This document shows, piece after piece, positions 53,828-62,193 of a stretch of DNA of 64,000 nt (position 1 is its first letter; every line of letters starts with the position of its first letter). This stretch comes from Defluviitaleaceae bacterium. Its GTDB lineage: Bacteria > Bacillota > Clostridia > Lachnospirales > WQUN01. The notes under the pieces were generated by a model that had not been told where the DNA came from, ran no database searches, and saw only the letters and a program-made list of their open reading frames with translations. The stretch is from NCBI GenBank assembly GCA_009786535.1, contig WQRX01000004.1, positions 56,787-120,786 of the forward strand, written 5' to 3'. A program made the translations under genes and the position numbers.

Positions 53828-54463
53828 ATGCACACCGTTTTAATTGTTGATGATTCAGATTTTTTGCGCGTTGCAATACGCAATTTGTTAGAAAAACACG
53901 GCTTTACCGTTGTGGGCGAGGCGCATAACGGTAAAGTCGGTTTGGATATGTACAAGGAGTTGCGTCCAAATGCCGTGGTTATGGACGTTACGATGGAGGA
54001 GATGGACGGCATCACCGCCTGCGGCGAAATTAATAAATTTGACCCCGGCGCCGTTGTGGTTGTGCTAAGTGCCATTGTCGGGCAAAAGGAACACCAAGAA
54101 GCGGCATTAAAAAACGGCGCACGCGCCATTTTGCAAAAGCCCTTTGGCATGAAGCGTCTGCACGAAGTGATTAAAGAATGCTTACAACCCCACGAAGATG
54201 AAGTAAGTACCACCGTACCGGAAGAAGAAATTGTAGAAGACATAAAATACTTAGCCGAGCAAATGGCAATCATCAAAATGGCATGTACCAACGAACGCGA
54301 AATTTACGCCTACGAGGCGCTAACGGGTTTGCGCGACCGCCAATGGCTGCCCAGAACAGAAAATCATATTAACCGTATCCGCCGCATGATTTACAAAGAA
54401 GGGGACTTTAAGGCTGCCGCACGCGTGGTGGACACGATGCTGGAGATGCTCACCGCACAGTAA
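53828..54463 (+). CDS. Response regulator with CheY-like receiver and C-terminal helical domain
   Basis: 211 residues. Receiver domain 1-122: acidic pocket D8/D9 (VDDSDF), phospho-acceptor D53 (VMDVTM), the LSAI switch strand and K in QKPF. The C-terminal 90 residues are helical (TVPEEEIVEDIKYLAEQM, ENHINRIRRMIYKEGDFKAA) with no DNA-binding motif. It may act by protein contact. ATG at 53828 follows GGGAGGA; an in-frame start 27 bases upstream is worse. It has its own promoter and terminator. No histidine kinase is next to it. Confidence 0.85.
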   Translation: MHTVLIVDDSDFLRVAIRNLLEKHGFTVVGEAHNGKVGLDMYKELRPNAVVMDVTMEEMDGITACGEINKFDPGAVVVVLSAIVGQKEHQEAALKNGARAILQKPFGMKRLHEVIKECLQPHEDEVSTTVPEEEIVEDIKYLAEQMAIIKMACTNEREIYAYEALTGLRDRQWLPRTENHINRIRRMIYKEGDFKAAARVVDTMLEMLTAQ

Positions 54464-54465
54464 AA

Positions 54466-54493
54466 GGAACTGGAAAATGCAGTTTCTTTTTTT
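54466..54493 (+). terminator. Intrinsic terminator after the response-regulator gene
   Basis: Seven-pair stem (54466-54472 with 54480-54486, one G-T) with a GAAAATG loop and a T-run at 54487-54493. It shares its stem ends with the terminator at 42593. Confidence 0.8.
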
Positions 54494-54601
54494 GTGGGAA
54501 GGGTCCAATCCCCACCGCTCACTACAAAATAAATCTATGCGCTTTTAGTTACGCAAAACGTATGCATCTATGTAAATAAAGATGGCTTGAGTAAACAAGG
54601 G

Positions 54602-54629
54602 TAAGATTTTATTGAAATTTTACCGATAT
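54602..54629 (+). promoter_or_regulatory. Possible SigD/FliA-type promoter
   Basis: TAAG (54602-54605) and ACCGATAT (54622-54629) are 16 bases apart, close to the sigma-28 pattern TAAA-N15-GCCGATAA. It precedes the orphan gene at 54692 by about 60 bases. If real, that gene belongs to the motility regulon. Confidence 0.35.
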
Positions 54630-54691
54630 ACAGATGTTTAATTGGCGAAGAAAATTTTCGCATAAATGTATGTCAAAGGGAGATGTGGTCA

Positions 54692-55309
54692 ATGATTCAA
54701 AGCGTAATGAATCAACTTCAAGATATAACGAATCAAATTCATTTGCAAACAAACAGTTCTTTTCGCTCACAAAGCGTTGGACAAAATCAAACAAAGGCAG
54801 ACCAATTTGCAAATGCATTCAACGAGCATATTCGACAATTGGGTGCATCTCAAAATGATAACCGCATTTCTTTCAATACGCCTCAAGATTGGGCGATGGG
54901 AATAGCAAATACAGAGATAACGGGAAGTTTTGGCAAAGCCCATGTTGCGCCTAACATACAAGCGCGAATGGAAGCAGACCCTCTTGTACAGCGGCATTTT
55001 ACGGATAAGATACGGGATTTTCGCAATAACATACCGAACATGAAGCGCGAATTTTCCATGATGGGAATGGAAATAACCAGCGTAAGTTTAATTATCCATG
55101 AAGATGGTTCTGTAACTCATATGACTTGGGCGAGGTCTAAGTTTGCGGGTGTACCGCATAGAGAAATCGATGAACCGGACATATATAGAGAACAGCCCTA
55201 TATTAGCAATAACATGGATGTTTCGTCGTTTGGGCTTGAAAGTATGGCGGGGATTTTAGGAAGCGTAAATGTTGACCGAAACTATAAACGGATTTTAGCG
55301 CTTTCATAA
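54692..55309 (+). CDS. Orphan hypothetical protein, AT-rich
   Basis: 205 residues. Gln/Asn-rich N-terminus (SVMNQLQDITNQIHLQTN) and a C-terminal half that looks alpha/beta (MKREFSMMGMEITSVSLI, IHEDGSVTHMTWARS). No family recognised; the tone is that of small flagellar or phage-structure-linked proteins. ATG at 54692 follows AAAGGGA. Base composition is richer in A+T than the neighbours. A candidate sigma-28 promoter precedes it. No partner gene is evident. Confidence 0.55.
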   Translation: MIQSVMNQLQDITNQIHLQTNSSFRSQSVGQNQTKADQFANAFNEHIRQLGASQNDNRISFNTPQDWAMGIANTEITGSFGKAHVAPNIQARMEADPLVQRHFTDKIRDFRNNIPNMKREFSMMGMEITSVSLIIHEDGSVTHMTWARSKFAGVPHREIDEPDIYREQPYISNNMDVSSFGLESMAGILGSVNVDRNYKRILALS

Positions 55310-55387
55310 CATTTACAGGCAAGAGCGGATTATAAAATTTTAGCCTTGTCGCAATAAAAATTGTGGTTTTCGTAATTGCGCGCACCC

Positions 55388-57589
55388 TTATATTTTTACA
55401 ATGTTAAACAACTTCACAAGCCTTTTTTTTCGCCCGATGTTGGGAAAGTCGATGGTAAGCTCATGGTCGGCGCCGTTGGCAGTAACGGCGATAACAACGC
55501 CTGCGCCCAGGCGGGGGTCGCGCACCTTGTCGCCGATGGAGAAAGGCGCGCTCGGCGCGGCGATTGGTGTGTGCATTTCAGCGAGGAAGGAGGGTTTGCG
55601 TGGTGTGGGAGCGTTCCCGCCTTCTGCAGTTGCGGCAATAGAGGGCTTGTACCCTTTGGGGCGACCGTGGGCGTTTACGTGCTCCTTGTGGGTGGGGGGT
55701 ACTTCCTTGAGGAAACGGCTCGGGACGCACATCATGCGCTGTCCGTTGCGCATACGCATGGACGCGTGGCTAAGATAAAGCCGTTGCCGCGCGCGGGTGA
55801 AGCCGACATAGCACAGACGGCGTTCCTCCTCTAACTCGGTTGGTGTTTCGCTTAACATACTGCGCGCGCTGGGGAAGGTGTATTCCTCTAAGCCGACGAT
55901 AAAGACGCGGTTAAATTCCAGCCCTTTTGCGCTGTGTAAAGTCATTAGGGATACGGCTTGGGCGGCTTCTTGGTAATTGTCAATGTCGGCGACAAGTCCC
56001 ACCTCGTTTAGGAAGTTGGTGAGTGTGGCCTCCTGCGATTGGGCTTCAAATTCCTGCGCTTTGGCGAGTAGCTCGTGTACGTTTTCGATACGGGTTTGCG
56101 CTTCGGGCGTTCCGTCGTTTAGGGCTGCGAAATAGTCCGTATCTGCAAGGATTTGTTTAAGCAATTGCGACACCGGGAGCGTTCCCGCAAGGCTTGTCCA
56201 TTCGTTGAGCAGCAGGGAAAATTCGGTGAGCTTTTCCTTTGTTTTTTTGTTAATGCCTTGAATGTCTGCCCCTAATGCGGCGGAAAGAGACAGTCCGTTT
56301 TCTGCGGCGTGGTTAGCCACGCGGGTTATTGTGGTTTCGCCAATGCCGCGGCGCGGCACATTAATGATACGGCGGCAAGCCATGTCATCGGCGGGGTTGT
56401 CTATGGCTTTTAAATACGCCAAAATATCCTTGACTTCCATACGTTCGTAGAAGCGCACCCCACCAAATAAGCGGTACGGAATGCCTGCCATAATCAGCTG
56501 CTCCTCCACCGCGCGGGACTGGGCATTACCGCGGTACAGTACGGCGAAGTCGTTATAATTTGCTCCACGCTCGTGGGCGTAGGTGATGGCGTTGCACACA
56601 AATGCGCCTTCGTCCCGTTCGTCCCGTGCGGAATAGATGCGCAGAGGCACGCCCGCTTTATTTTCTGTCCATAGTTTTTTGCTTGCGCGGTTCTCGTTGC
56701 CCGAGATTACGAGGTTTGCCGCGTCCAAAATCATTTGCGTAGAACGGTAGTTTTGCTCAAGCATGATGGACGTAGCACCCGGGTAATCGCTGGTGAAGCG
56801 CAGAATATTTTCAATATCCGCACCGCGCCAGCCGTAGATGCTTTGGTCGTCGTCGCCTACCACACACAGATTTTTATGCATTCCCGCCAGTAAATTAACC
56901 AGCGCATATTGGGCGTGGTTTGTGTCTTGGTATTCGTCCACCAACACGTAGCGAAAACGGCGTTGATACCGCTCCCGAATGCTTTCATCTTGCGAAAGTA
57001 ATTGCACGGTAAGCATGATAATATCGTCAAAATCCAGCGCATTATTTTCTCTCAACTTCTGTTGGTAGCGCGTGTAAATGTTTGCTATATTTCCCAATCT
57101 AAACTCTGCGCCTGCTTTGCGTTCAAATTCCTCTGGGCTAATGAGCGCATTCTTTTGCGCAGAAATTGTACCCGCGATGCCCTTCGGGGGGTAACTCTTA
57201 TCGTCCAAATTTTCTTCTTTAATACATAATTTGAGTAATCGTTCGCTGTCCTGCGCGTCGTAAATCGAGAAGCCCGACCGGTAGCCCAGCGCGGTAATGT
57301 CTCGTCGCAGAATGCGCGTGCAAGCTGCGTGGAAGGTGCTGACCCACACTTGGTCGCCCATGGGGGCAATGTGGGCGATGCGCTCGCGCATTTCCTTCGC
57401 GGCTTTATTGGTGAAGGTAATTGCGATGATATTGTAGGGGTCAACGCCTTCTTGTATAAGCCGCGCGATGCGGTACGTAAGCACCCGTGTTTTGCCCGAG
57501 CCCGCCCCCGCAAAGATTAATAGCGGACCGTCGCCATGTAGCACCGCCTCGCGCTGTGCGGGGTTAAGTTGTGATATGTAGTCGTTCAT
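55388..57589 (-). CDS. pcrA: ATP-dependent DNA helicase PcrA
   Basis: 733 residues, full-length SF1A helicase. Motif I GAGSGKTRVLTYR (near 27-40), II VDEYQDTNHAQY, III VVGDDDQSIYGWRGAD, IV QNYRSTQMILDAAN, V TLHSAKGLEFNRVFI, VI EEERRLCYVGFTRAR. The C-terminal arm ends with a Tudor-like domain (FSIGDKVRDPRLGAGVVIAV, TIDFPNIGRKKRLV) that binds RNA polymerase in PcrA. It acts in nucleotide excision repair and in removing stalled complexes. Stop overlaps the PHP gene by four bases at the other end. The shorter paralogue at 26530 lacks the Tudor-like end. Confidence 0.95.
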   Translation of the reverse strand: MNDYISQLNPAQREAVLHGDGPLLIFAGAGSGKTRVLTYRIARLIQEGVDPYNIIAITFTNKAAKEMRERIAHIAPMGDQVWVSTFHAACTRILRRDITALGYRSGFSIYDAQDSERLLKLCIKEENLDDKSYPPKGIAGTISAQKNALISPEEFERKAGAEFRLGNIANIYTRYQQKLRENNALDFDDIIMLTVQLLSQDESIRERYQRRFRYVLVDEYQDTNHAQYALVNLLAGMHKNLCVVGDDDQSIYGWRGADIENILRFTSDYPGATSIMLEQNYRSTQMILDAANLVISGNENRASKKLWTENKAGVPLRIYSARDERDEGAFVCNAITYAHERGANYNDFAVLYRGNAQSRAVEEQLIMAGIPYRLFGGVRFYERMEVKDILAYLKAIDNPADDMACRRIINVPRRGIGETTITRVANHAAENGLSLSAALGADIQGINKKTKEKLTEFSLLLNEWTSLAGTLPVSQLLKQILADTDYFAALNDGTPEAQTRIENVHELLAKAQEFEAQSQEATLTNFLNEVGLVADIDNYQEAAQAVSLMTLHSAKGLEFNRVFIVGLEEYTFPSARSMLSETPTELEEERRLCYVGFTRARQRLYLSHASMRMRNGQRMMCVPSRFLKEVPPTHKEHVNAHGRPKGYKPSIAATAEGGNAPTPRKPSFLAEMHTPIAAPSAPFSIGDKVRDPRLGAGVVIAVTANGADHELTIDFPNIGRKKRLVKLFNIVKI

Positions 57590-58311
57590 TCTATGCTCCT
57601 TTTCCGCTCAATCGCAGCAAAGAGCAGTGCGGGGTCGGTATTTAGCACTTGACTTGCAGGGATATTTGATTCGAGAATTAATTTTTTTACATCGGACATT
57701 TCCCCCACCAGCGTATGGTAATGCGCGTCGGATGACGCAAGAATGGGTACATGGTATTTTTTGCACAATTCGAGCAATTTTATTTGCGGCTCTATACCGT
57801 TATAGCGGAAGGATATGGGGTTTAGGGTTTGGTTGTTCATTTCAATGATGGTATTGGTGCGGGCGGCGGCTTCCACCACGGCTTCGAAGTCGATATCGAA
57901 CCATGAGTCCCCCGGGTGACCAAGGACATTTACGTAGGGATTTTCCATTGCCTTAATCATGGCGCGGGTGTGGTCGGCTTTGTTGGTGGGTGCGATAACG
58001 CCGCGGTGCATAGCGGCGATGATGAAATCCATAGGCTTCATATAATCGTCGGTTAGGTCTATCGTTCCTTCTGCATCGCAGATATTTACTTCCGCGCCCT
58101 TTAACACGCGCACGCCGTGGATAATGTCGGGGACAATTCTCATATTGCCGAAGTAGTAAAAATGCGGCGCGCCGGGCATATTGGGTCCGTGGTCGGCAAT
58201 GCCGATGTGGGTTAAACCAATGGACGCGGCGTGGGCGGCGTTTTCCGTTACGGTAGAATAGGCATGGCCGCTTGCGATTGTGTGGCAGTGGATATCAAGG
58301 GTAAATTGCAT
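57586..58311 (-). CDS. PHP-domain phosphoesterase (YcdX-like)
   Basis: 241 residues. PHP metal-site motifs: DIHCHT (H8, H10), GIADHGPN, the E in KGAEVNICD, AAMHRG, GHPGDS and SSDAHYH. YcdX-type enzymes are small Zn-dependent phosphatases or nucleases. It precedes pcrA in the same minus-strand unit with a four-base overlap, which suggests a role with DNA repair, but the substrate is unknown. The region upstream, 58312-58377, holds its promoter and that of the divergent GTPase operon. Confidence 0.88.
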   Translation of the reverse strand: MQFTLDIHCHTIASGHAYSTVTENAAHAASIGLTHIGIADHGPNMPGAPHFYYFGNMRIVPDIIHGVRVLKGAEVNICDAEGTIDLTDDYMKPMDFIIAAMHRGVIAPTNKADHTRAMIKAMENPYVNVLGHPGDSWFDIDFEAVVEAAARTNTIIEMNNQTLNPISFRYNGIEPQIKLLELCKKYHVPILASSDAHYHTLVGEMSDVKKLILESNIPASQVLNTDPALLFAAIERKRSIE

Positions 58312-58377
58312 GGGAATGTTCCTTCCGTGTATGTATTTGACGGGGCATTATAGCATAAAATGCACGGGGGTGTTTTG

Positions 58378-58932
58378 ATGGGCGTAAAGAATTTGCGCGT
58401 AATTTACGACAGCGACGCAACACGGCTCGGTTTTGACTGGGAAGAAAATACTGACCACGTATACATATATAAAAATGATTTGCCCGAGCCGTATTTGGTT
58501 ACATTGCAGGAATATAAACGGCGCGGTGGGTATATTGTACCGCGCGAAACTGGGGTTGCCACTTTTCGGGTAGGCGAGGGGGAAAATGCGGAAGAAATTG
58601 CATGTGTAACAGGGCGTGCAAAAATACACGCACGATTGAGTAAAAAAATATTCTCAACCATTCACAGCGTGTACATTTTAACGCTGGAAGCCGACCAGCC
58701 CGTACCCGCGCATGTAATACAGTATGAAAAATACCCCGCATTGCGCGAAAATGCGGAACCTGTGATATACTCCTTCGCAGAAGGCATTGGCACAACGCCC
58801 ATAACACGGCATATTGTTACAGCAAAGCAGGAAAAAATCACAGTAAGTGTAACCGATGAAAGTGGAATATACGATTTGAAAATAAGCGAGGGAAGCATAT
58901 GGGATTGTTTAAAAAGAAAATGGAAGCGTTAA
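58378..58932 (+). CDS. Beta-rich protein, first gene of the GTPase operon
   Basis: 184 residues. Rich in beta strands (VYIYKNDLPEPYLVTLQEYKR, TVSVTDESGIYDLKISEGS) with the look of two Ig-like or FnIII-like folds; no family recognised. ATG at 58378 follows GGGGGTGTTTTG; an in-frame ATG 18 bases earlier has no suitable site. Its end overlaps the GTPase gene by 34 bases. In other GTPase/GAP1-type loci the first gene often encodes a beta-sandwich partner, so I place it in the system on context. Confidence 0.6.
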   Translation: MGVKNLRVIYDSDATRLGFDWEENTDHVYIYKNDLPEPYLVTLQEYKRRGGYIVPRETGVATFRVGEGENAEEIACVTGRAKIHARLSKKIFSTIHSVYILTLEADQPVPAHVIQYEKYPALRENAEPVIYSFAEGIGTTPITRHIVTAKQEKITVSVTDESGIYDLKISEGSIWDCLKRKWKR

Positions 58933-60155
58933 AACGTTCCAAGCTGGAAGAAACCCACGAAATTGTGTGCCTGTACTGCTTCAAAAATTTTGACCACGAC
59001 CGTGTGCTTTTCCGCGCGTTGGCGCATGTGGAAGCCGAAGGCTACCGCGCCGTACCCGACAATGTACTGGATGCCTACCGCGCGCGCTTTCATATGGACG
59101 ATGCAGGGGAGTTGCCTGTGGTGCTGGACCCCGACCACTTTAGCGAGGTGTCGAAGGGCTACCACAGGGGCATACTTTCCGCTTTAACCGACGACCACAG
59201 GCAAATGACCACCAAGCGGCTTTGCCCCTATTGCCACAACGATATCCCCCAAAGCGCGGGCTTTGCGCCCAGCACGATAATCTCCTTCGTTGGGGCTTCC
59301 CAAGCGGGGAAAAGCGTGTTCCTTACCAGTTTGGTGCATACGCTAAAAACACTTACGCCCCGCAATTTTCAAATATTTTGCACGCCCATCAACAACGAAA
59401 TGGGGCGCAAATTTAAAATTGCTTATGAAGACCCCCTTATCGAAAACGGTTGTCTGCTGGACCCAACGCAAAAGGAAATTCAGCAAGAGCCGTTTATTTT
59501 TACCTTTTCATTTGCGGACGGCGCAATGCCCGAGATTAATATTGCTTTCTTCGACGCAGCGGGCGAAGGCATGGTAGACAATACGTATATGGAAATGTAT
59601 GCATCGCATATCCGCAATTCTTCGGGCGTGTTATTTTTGGTAGACCCGATGCAATTCCGCACCGTTGGGAAAAAAATTGCCATGATGAACGGTCTGGACC
59701 TGGACACAGCGCACACCGACGAACCCGTAGAGGTGCTGACAGGGTTGGTGGAGGATTATATTTACAAGCAAGCCAGCGGTATTTCGCAAATCCCGACCGC
59801 CGTGGTGCTTACAAAAACGGACCTGCTGCGCCCCCTGCAAGCCGAGGGCGAATACGTGCGTAAGGACAGTCATTTTTTCAATAATTACACGCACAAGGGC
59901 TTCTTGGATTTGGACGCATTCCACATTGTACATGAGGAAGTGGACGAATTTCTTAACTTGGTAGACCCCAATTTCCGCAACGCGCTTAAACGGCGGTTTG
60001 CGCAGCTGGGCTTTTTTGCCGTGTCGGCATTGGGCACAAACCCCGACACAATACAACAGCGGGTGGCGTCCTTTGCGCCCGTGCGGGTAGACGAACCGTT
60101 CCTGTGGCTCTTGTACAAATTGGGCTATATCACAGGAGCTGCGGGCAATAAATGA
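58899..60155 (+). CDS. DO-GTPase2-like GTPase with split zinc ribbon
   Basis: 418 residues. Two cysteine pairs, C24-x2-C27 and C109-x2-C112, bracket an 80-residue insert and probably form one split zinc ribbon. The P-loop GASQAGKS is at 132-139, Walker B and switch region at INIAFFDAAGEGM near 215, and a TKTD base-recognition motif near 309. The context and sequence style match the DO-GTPase2 family, a TRAFAC-type GTPase found with GAP1 proteins. It is cytosolic. It overlaps both neighbours and is expected to be the switch of the operon. Confidence 0.75.
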   Translation: MGLFKKKMEALKRSKLEETHEIVCLYCFKNFDHDRVLFRALAHVEAEGYRAVPDNVLDAYRARFHMDDAGELPVVLDPDHFSEVSKGYHRGILSALTDDHRQMTTKRLCPYCHNDIPQSAGFAPSTIISFVGASQAGKSVFLTSLVHTLKTLTPRNFQIFCTPINNEMGRKFKIAYEDPLIENGCLLDPTQKEIQQEPFIFTFSFADGAMPEINIAFFDAAGEGMVDNTYMEMYASHIRNSSGVLFLVDPMQFRTVGKKIAMMNGLDLDTAHTDEPVEVLTGLVEDYIYKQASGISQIPTAVVLTKTDLLRPLQAEGEYVRKDSHFFNNYTHKGFLDLDAFHIVHEEVDEFLNLVDPNFRNALKRRFAQLGFFAVSALGTNPDTIQQRVASFAPVRVDEPFLWLLYKLGYITGAAGNK

Positions 60156-61267
60156 TAGCGCAGCATTTTTACACACGAGAAGCGCGAGGCTATACCACCG
60201 TTGCCCATTCCGAAGGGCTGACACAGGACGAAATAAAGCGCCTAATCCTGCCGTATTGCACCTATTCTGCCGGGGTAAATGGTAAATCGCTAACGGCTGT
60301 ACACCACCCCTGCGGTCATATGCTTTTAGGGCAAGCGGCGGACACGGGGAAGGGCTTCTTCCAGCATAATTATTTGATACCGCCAAAAATGGCGGAAGAA
60401 GCGTTGGAAGCCCTATGGAAAGGCGCGGCATTTGAAACGTCGTACAGCAGCGCGTCAAACGGCAGCTTGCCCGCGTTGGGAGCGCTCCCACTTTCCCCAA
60501 AGCCGCACACGCCGTTTGAAGAAAGCGTAGACCCTACATATGTAATCCGTTGTTTAACGCAAGCTATCGCAAGCAGTAAAAAAGTGTATATCCGTGCCCC
60601 GCAGGGCAATGTTCACGAGTATGCCTGCGGGGTTTTAGTCGCTCTTTACCCGCATTTGCCCGTGCCGTTGCGCCATATGCTGGGCTTTTGTACTTACGCC
60701 CGTGAGCCGTTGCATAAGAAGGGCATTCATGTAATTTTTGTCGATGACCTGCGAATTTTGCAAAAAGGGGGTCATTTTTTAATAGATTTTATGCGGCAAT
60801 CGGGTATAATGGAACCGCCGCAAGCGGATACTAAGACCCCGCCGCACGAATGCGCAGAGGCGCATAGCTTTTTTGAGGCGCGGTTTGCGGCAATGCAGTT
60901 AGAAAAGTTCTGTGCCTGTGTGTTTGACGAAATTGAATTTTGGCGTGCGCGTGTGCCAGATATTTTGCGTACCGCACATTTCCGAAATACTGTGAAATCG
61001 CGTGTTGCGCAGGTGTTATCCGCCGAGGCACCCTTACCCGATGCGTTTATCCGCAACGGTATAATCGGGCGCTATGCGGAAATTATCGGTCATGCTCCCG
61101 CCGATTTTGTCGTACACGACATACTGCGCCGCGTGCTTGAATGGAAGAAAAAAGGCGAAGCCGTAGATTTGCGATATTTCCTGGGAAGTTATCGCCTAAC
61201 GCCCGCCGCCCGCCAAAAACTAACCCGCATCTTACAAAGCGAGGGATATACCGATGATTCACCTTAA
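60152..61267 (+). CDS. GAP1-N2-like GTPase-associated protein
   Basis: 371 residues. The start QHFYTREARGYTTVAHSEGL with YCTYSAG and HHPCGHMLLGQAADTG, then FFQHNYLIPP, is typical of the GTPase-associated protein 1 N-terminal domain. The middle and C-terminal parts are helical (about 150-371: EYACGVLVALYPHLPVP; FVVHDILRRVLEWKKKG), as in GAP1-M/GAP1-C arrangements. It overlaps the GTPase gene (ATGA) and the next gene by 14 bases. It likely binds the GTPase and controls its activity. No nuclease or pore domain is visible in it. Confidence 0.72.
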   Translation: MIAQHFYTREARGYTTVAHSEGLTQDEIKRLILPYCTYSAGVNGKSLTAVHHPCGHMLLGQAADTGKGFFQHNYLIPPKMAEEALEALWKGAAFETSYSSASNGSLPALGALPLSPKPHTPFEESVDPTYVIRCLTQAIASSKKVYIRAPQGNVHEYACGVLVALYPHLPVPLRHMLGFCTYAREPLHKKGIHVIFVDDLRILQKGGHFLIDFMRQSGIMEPPQADTKTPPHECAEAHSFFEARFAAMQLEKFCACVFDEIEFWRARVPDILRTAHFRNTVKSRVAQVLSAEAPLPDAFIRNGIIGRYAEIIGHAPADFVVHDILRRVLEWKKKGEAVDLRYFLGSYRLTPAARQKLTRILQSEGYTDDSP

Positions 61268-62168
61268 CCGCGCCCTGGCTTGGGCAACAGATTTATACGC
61301 AGCGTGGTTTGCCGATTGGCTGCATATTCATTTTGTGATACGTACCGCTATTTTATTACTGGTGCTGTGGGGTGCGTTGTTTGTGCTTGCGCAGTTTATC
61401 CAATATGTAATGGGACCGTTGGCTGTGTTGCTTTACCGCCATATTTTCTTCCGCGCATATAATTATCTGTTTGTAGAAACCCCGCAGGAGTTCCTGTATA
61501 TCCGCTATTATGCGAAGGATAAGCCCACCCTGCGCGGTTTATATCTGCGCCTAACCGATAAGGTAAAGCAAAATCGTTTGCTGTTAAATCACACAAAATA
61601 CAAGGGTATTGTGTATCGCGGAAGTGTGCGCCGTGTAACTTGGGTGTTTATTGCCACATTAGGTGTAACGGCGACGCTATGGCTTACCGCCTTCGGCTTG
61701 CACCAAGAATATTATATACCCGCACTGGCAGGGTATACGAGAAATGGCGGCGAAGCAACGCCCCATCCTTCCCCCGCACCCGAAGTAAACGGCATTACAC
61801 CCCCTAACGGGAGCGTTCCCAATGAGGAAAATGCGGACGATGTTAACAATGAAAATAATGCGCCTTCCATAAACGGACAAGCCCCGACTCCGCCCGATAT
61901 CATTTACCCCGCGGGATATTTAGACCCTGCGGTGCTTTCTGCCGCCGCTGTTTTGCGCCTTTCCCCCTATGGAATGGACGGCGCGCGCCTGCGTGATGTG
62001 TCCGGCTTTTTGGGTGTGGTTATCGGCATTGTTTGGGGTGACGCACAGCTGGAATTCCTGGGCGAATTTATCCCCGAAGTACACGTTCCCGGGCTGTATT
62101 GGCTGCAAGTGCGCACGGCGGATGGGTTGGTGGGGTATATAGCAAGTCACTTGGTTGAGATGGATTGA
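61254..62168 (+). CDS. Two-TM protein with extracytoplasmic SH3-like domain
   Basis: 304 residues. TM1 near 27-50 and TM2 near 125-145, with a basic cytoplasmic loop between (RGLYLRLTDKVKQNRLLLNH). A Pro/Asn-rich linker (about 155-215) leads to a C-terminal domain of about 85 residues resembling an SH3-like fold (LRLSPYGMDGARLRDVSGFL, GLYWLQVRTADGLVGYIASH). It is the last of the four overlapping genes, so it is probably the membrane component of the GTPase/GAP1 system. A role as membrane effector or anchor is inferred. Confidence 0.65.
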   Translation: MIHLNRALAWATDLYAAWFADWLHIHFVIRTAILLLVLWGALFVLAQFIQYVMGPLAVLLYRHIFFRAYNYLFVETPQEFLYIRYYAKDKPTLRGLYLRLTDKVKQNRLLLNHTKYKGIVYRGSVRRVTWVFIATLGVTATLWLTAFGLHQEYYIPALAGYTRNGGEATPHPSPAPEVNGITPPNGSVPNEENADDVNNENNAPSINGQAPTPPDIIYPAGYLDPAVLSAAAVLRLSPYGMDGARLRDVSGFLGVVIGIVWGDAQLEFLGEFIPEVHVPGLYWLQVRTADGLVGYIASHLVEMD

Positions 62169-62193
62169 CGTTGTGTGAAAAATTGTATGCAAT

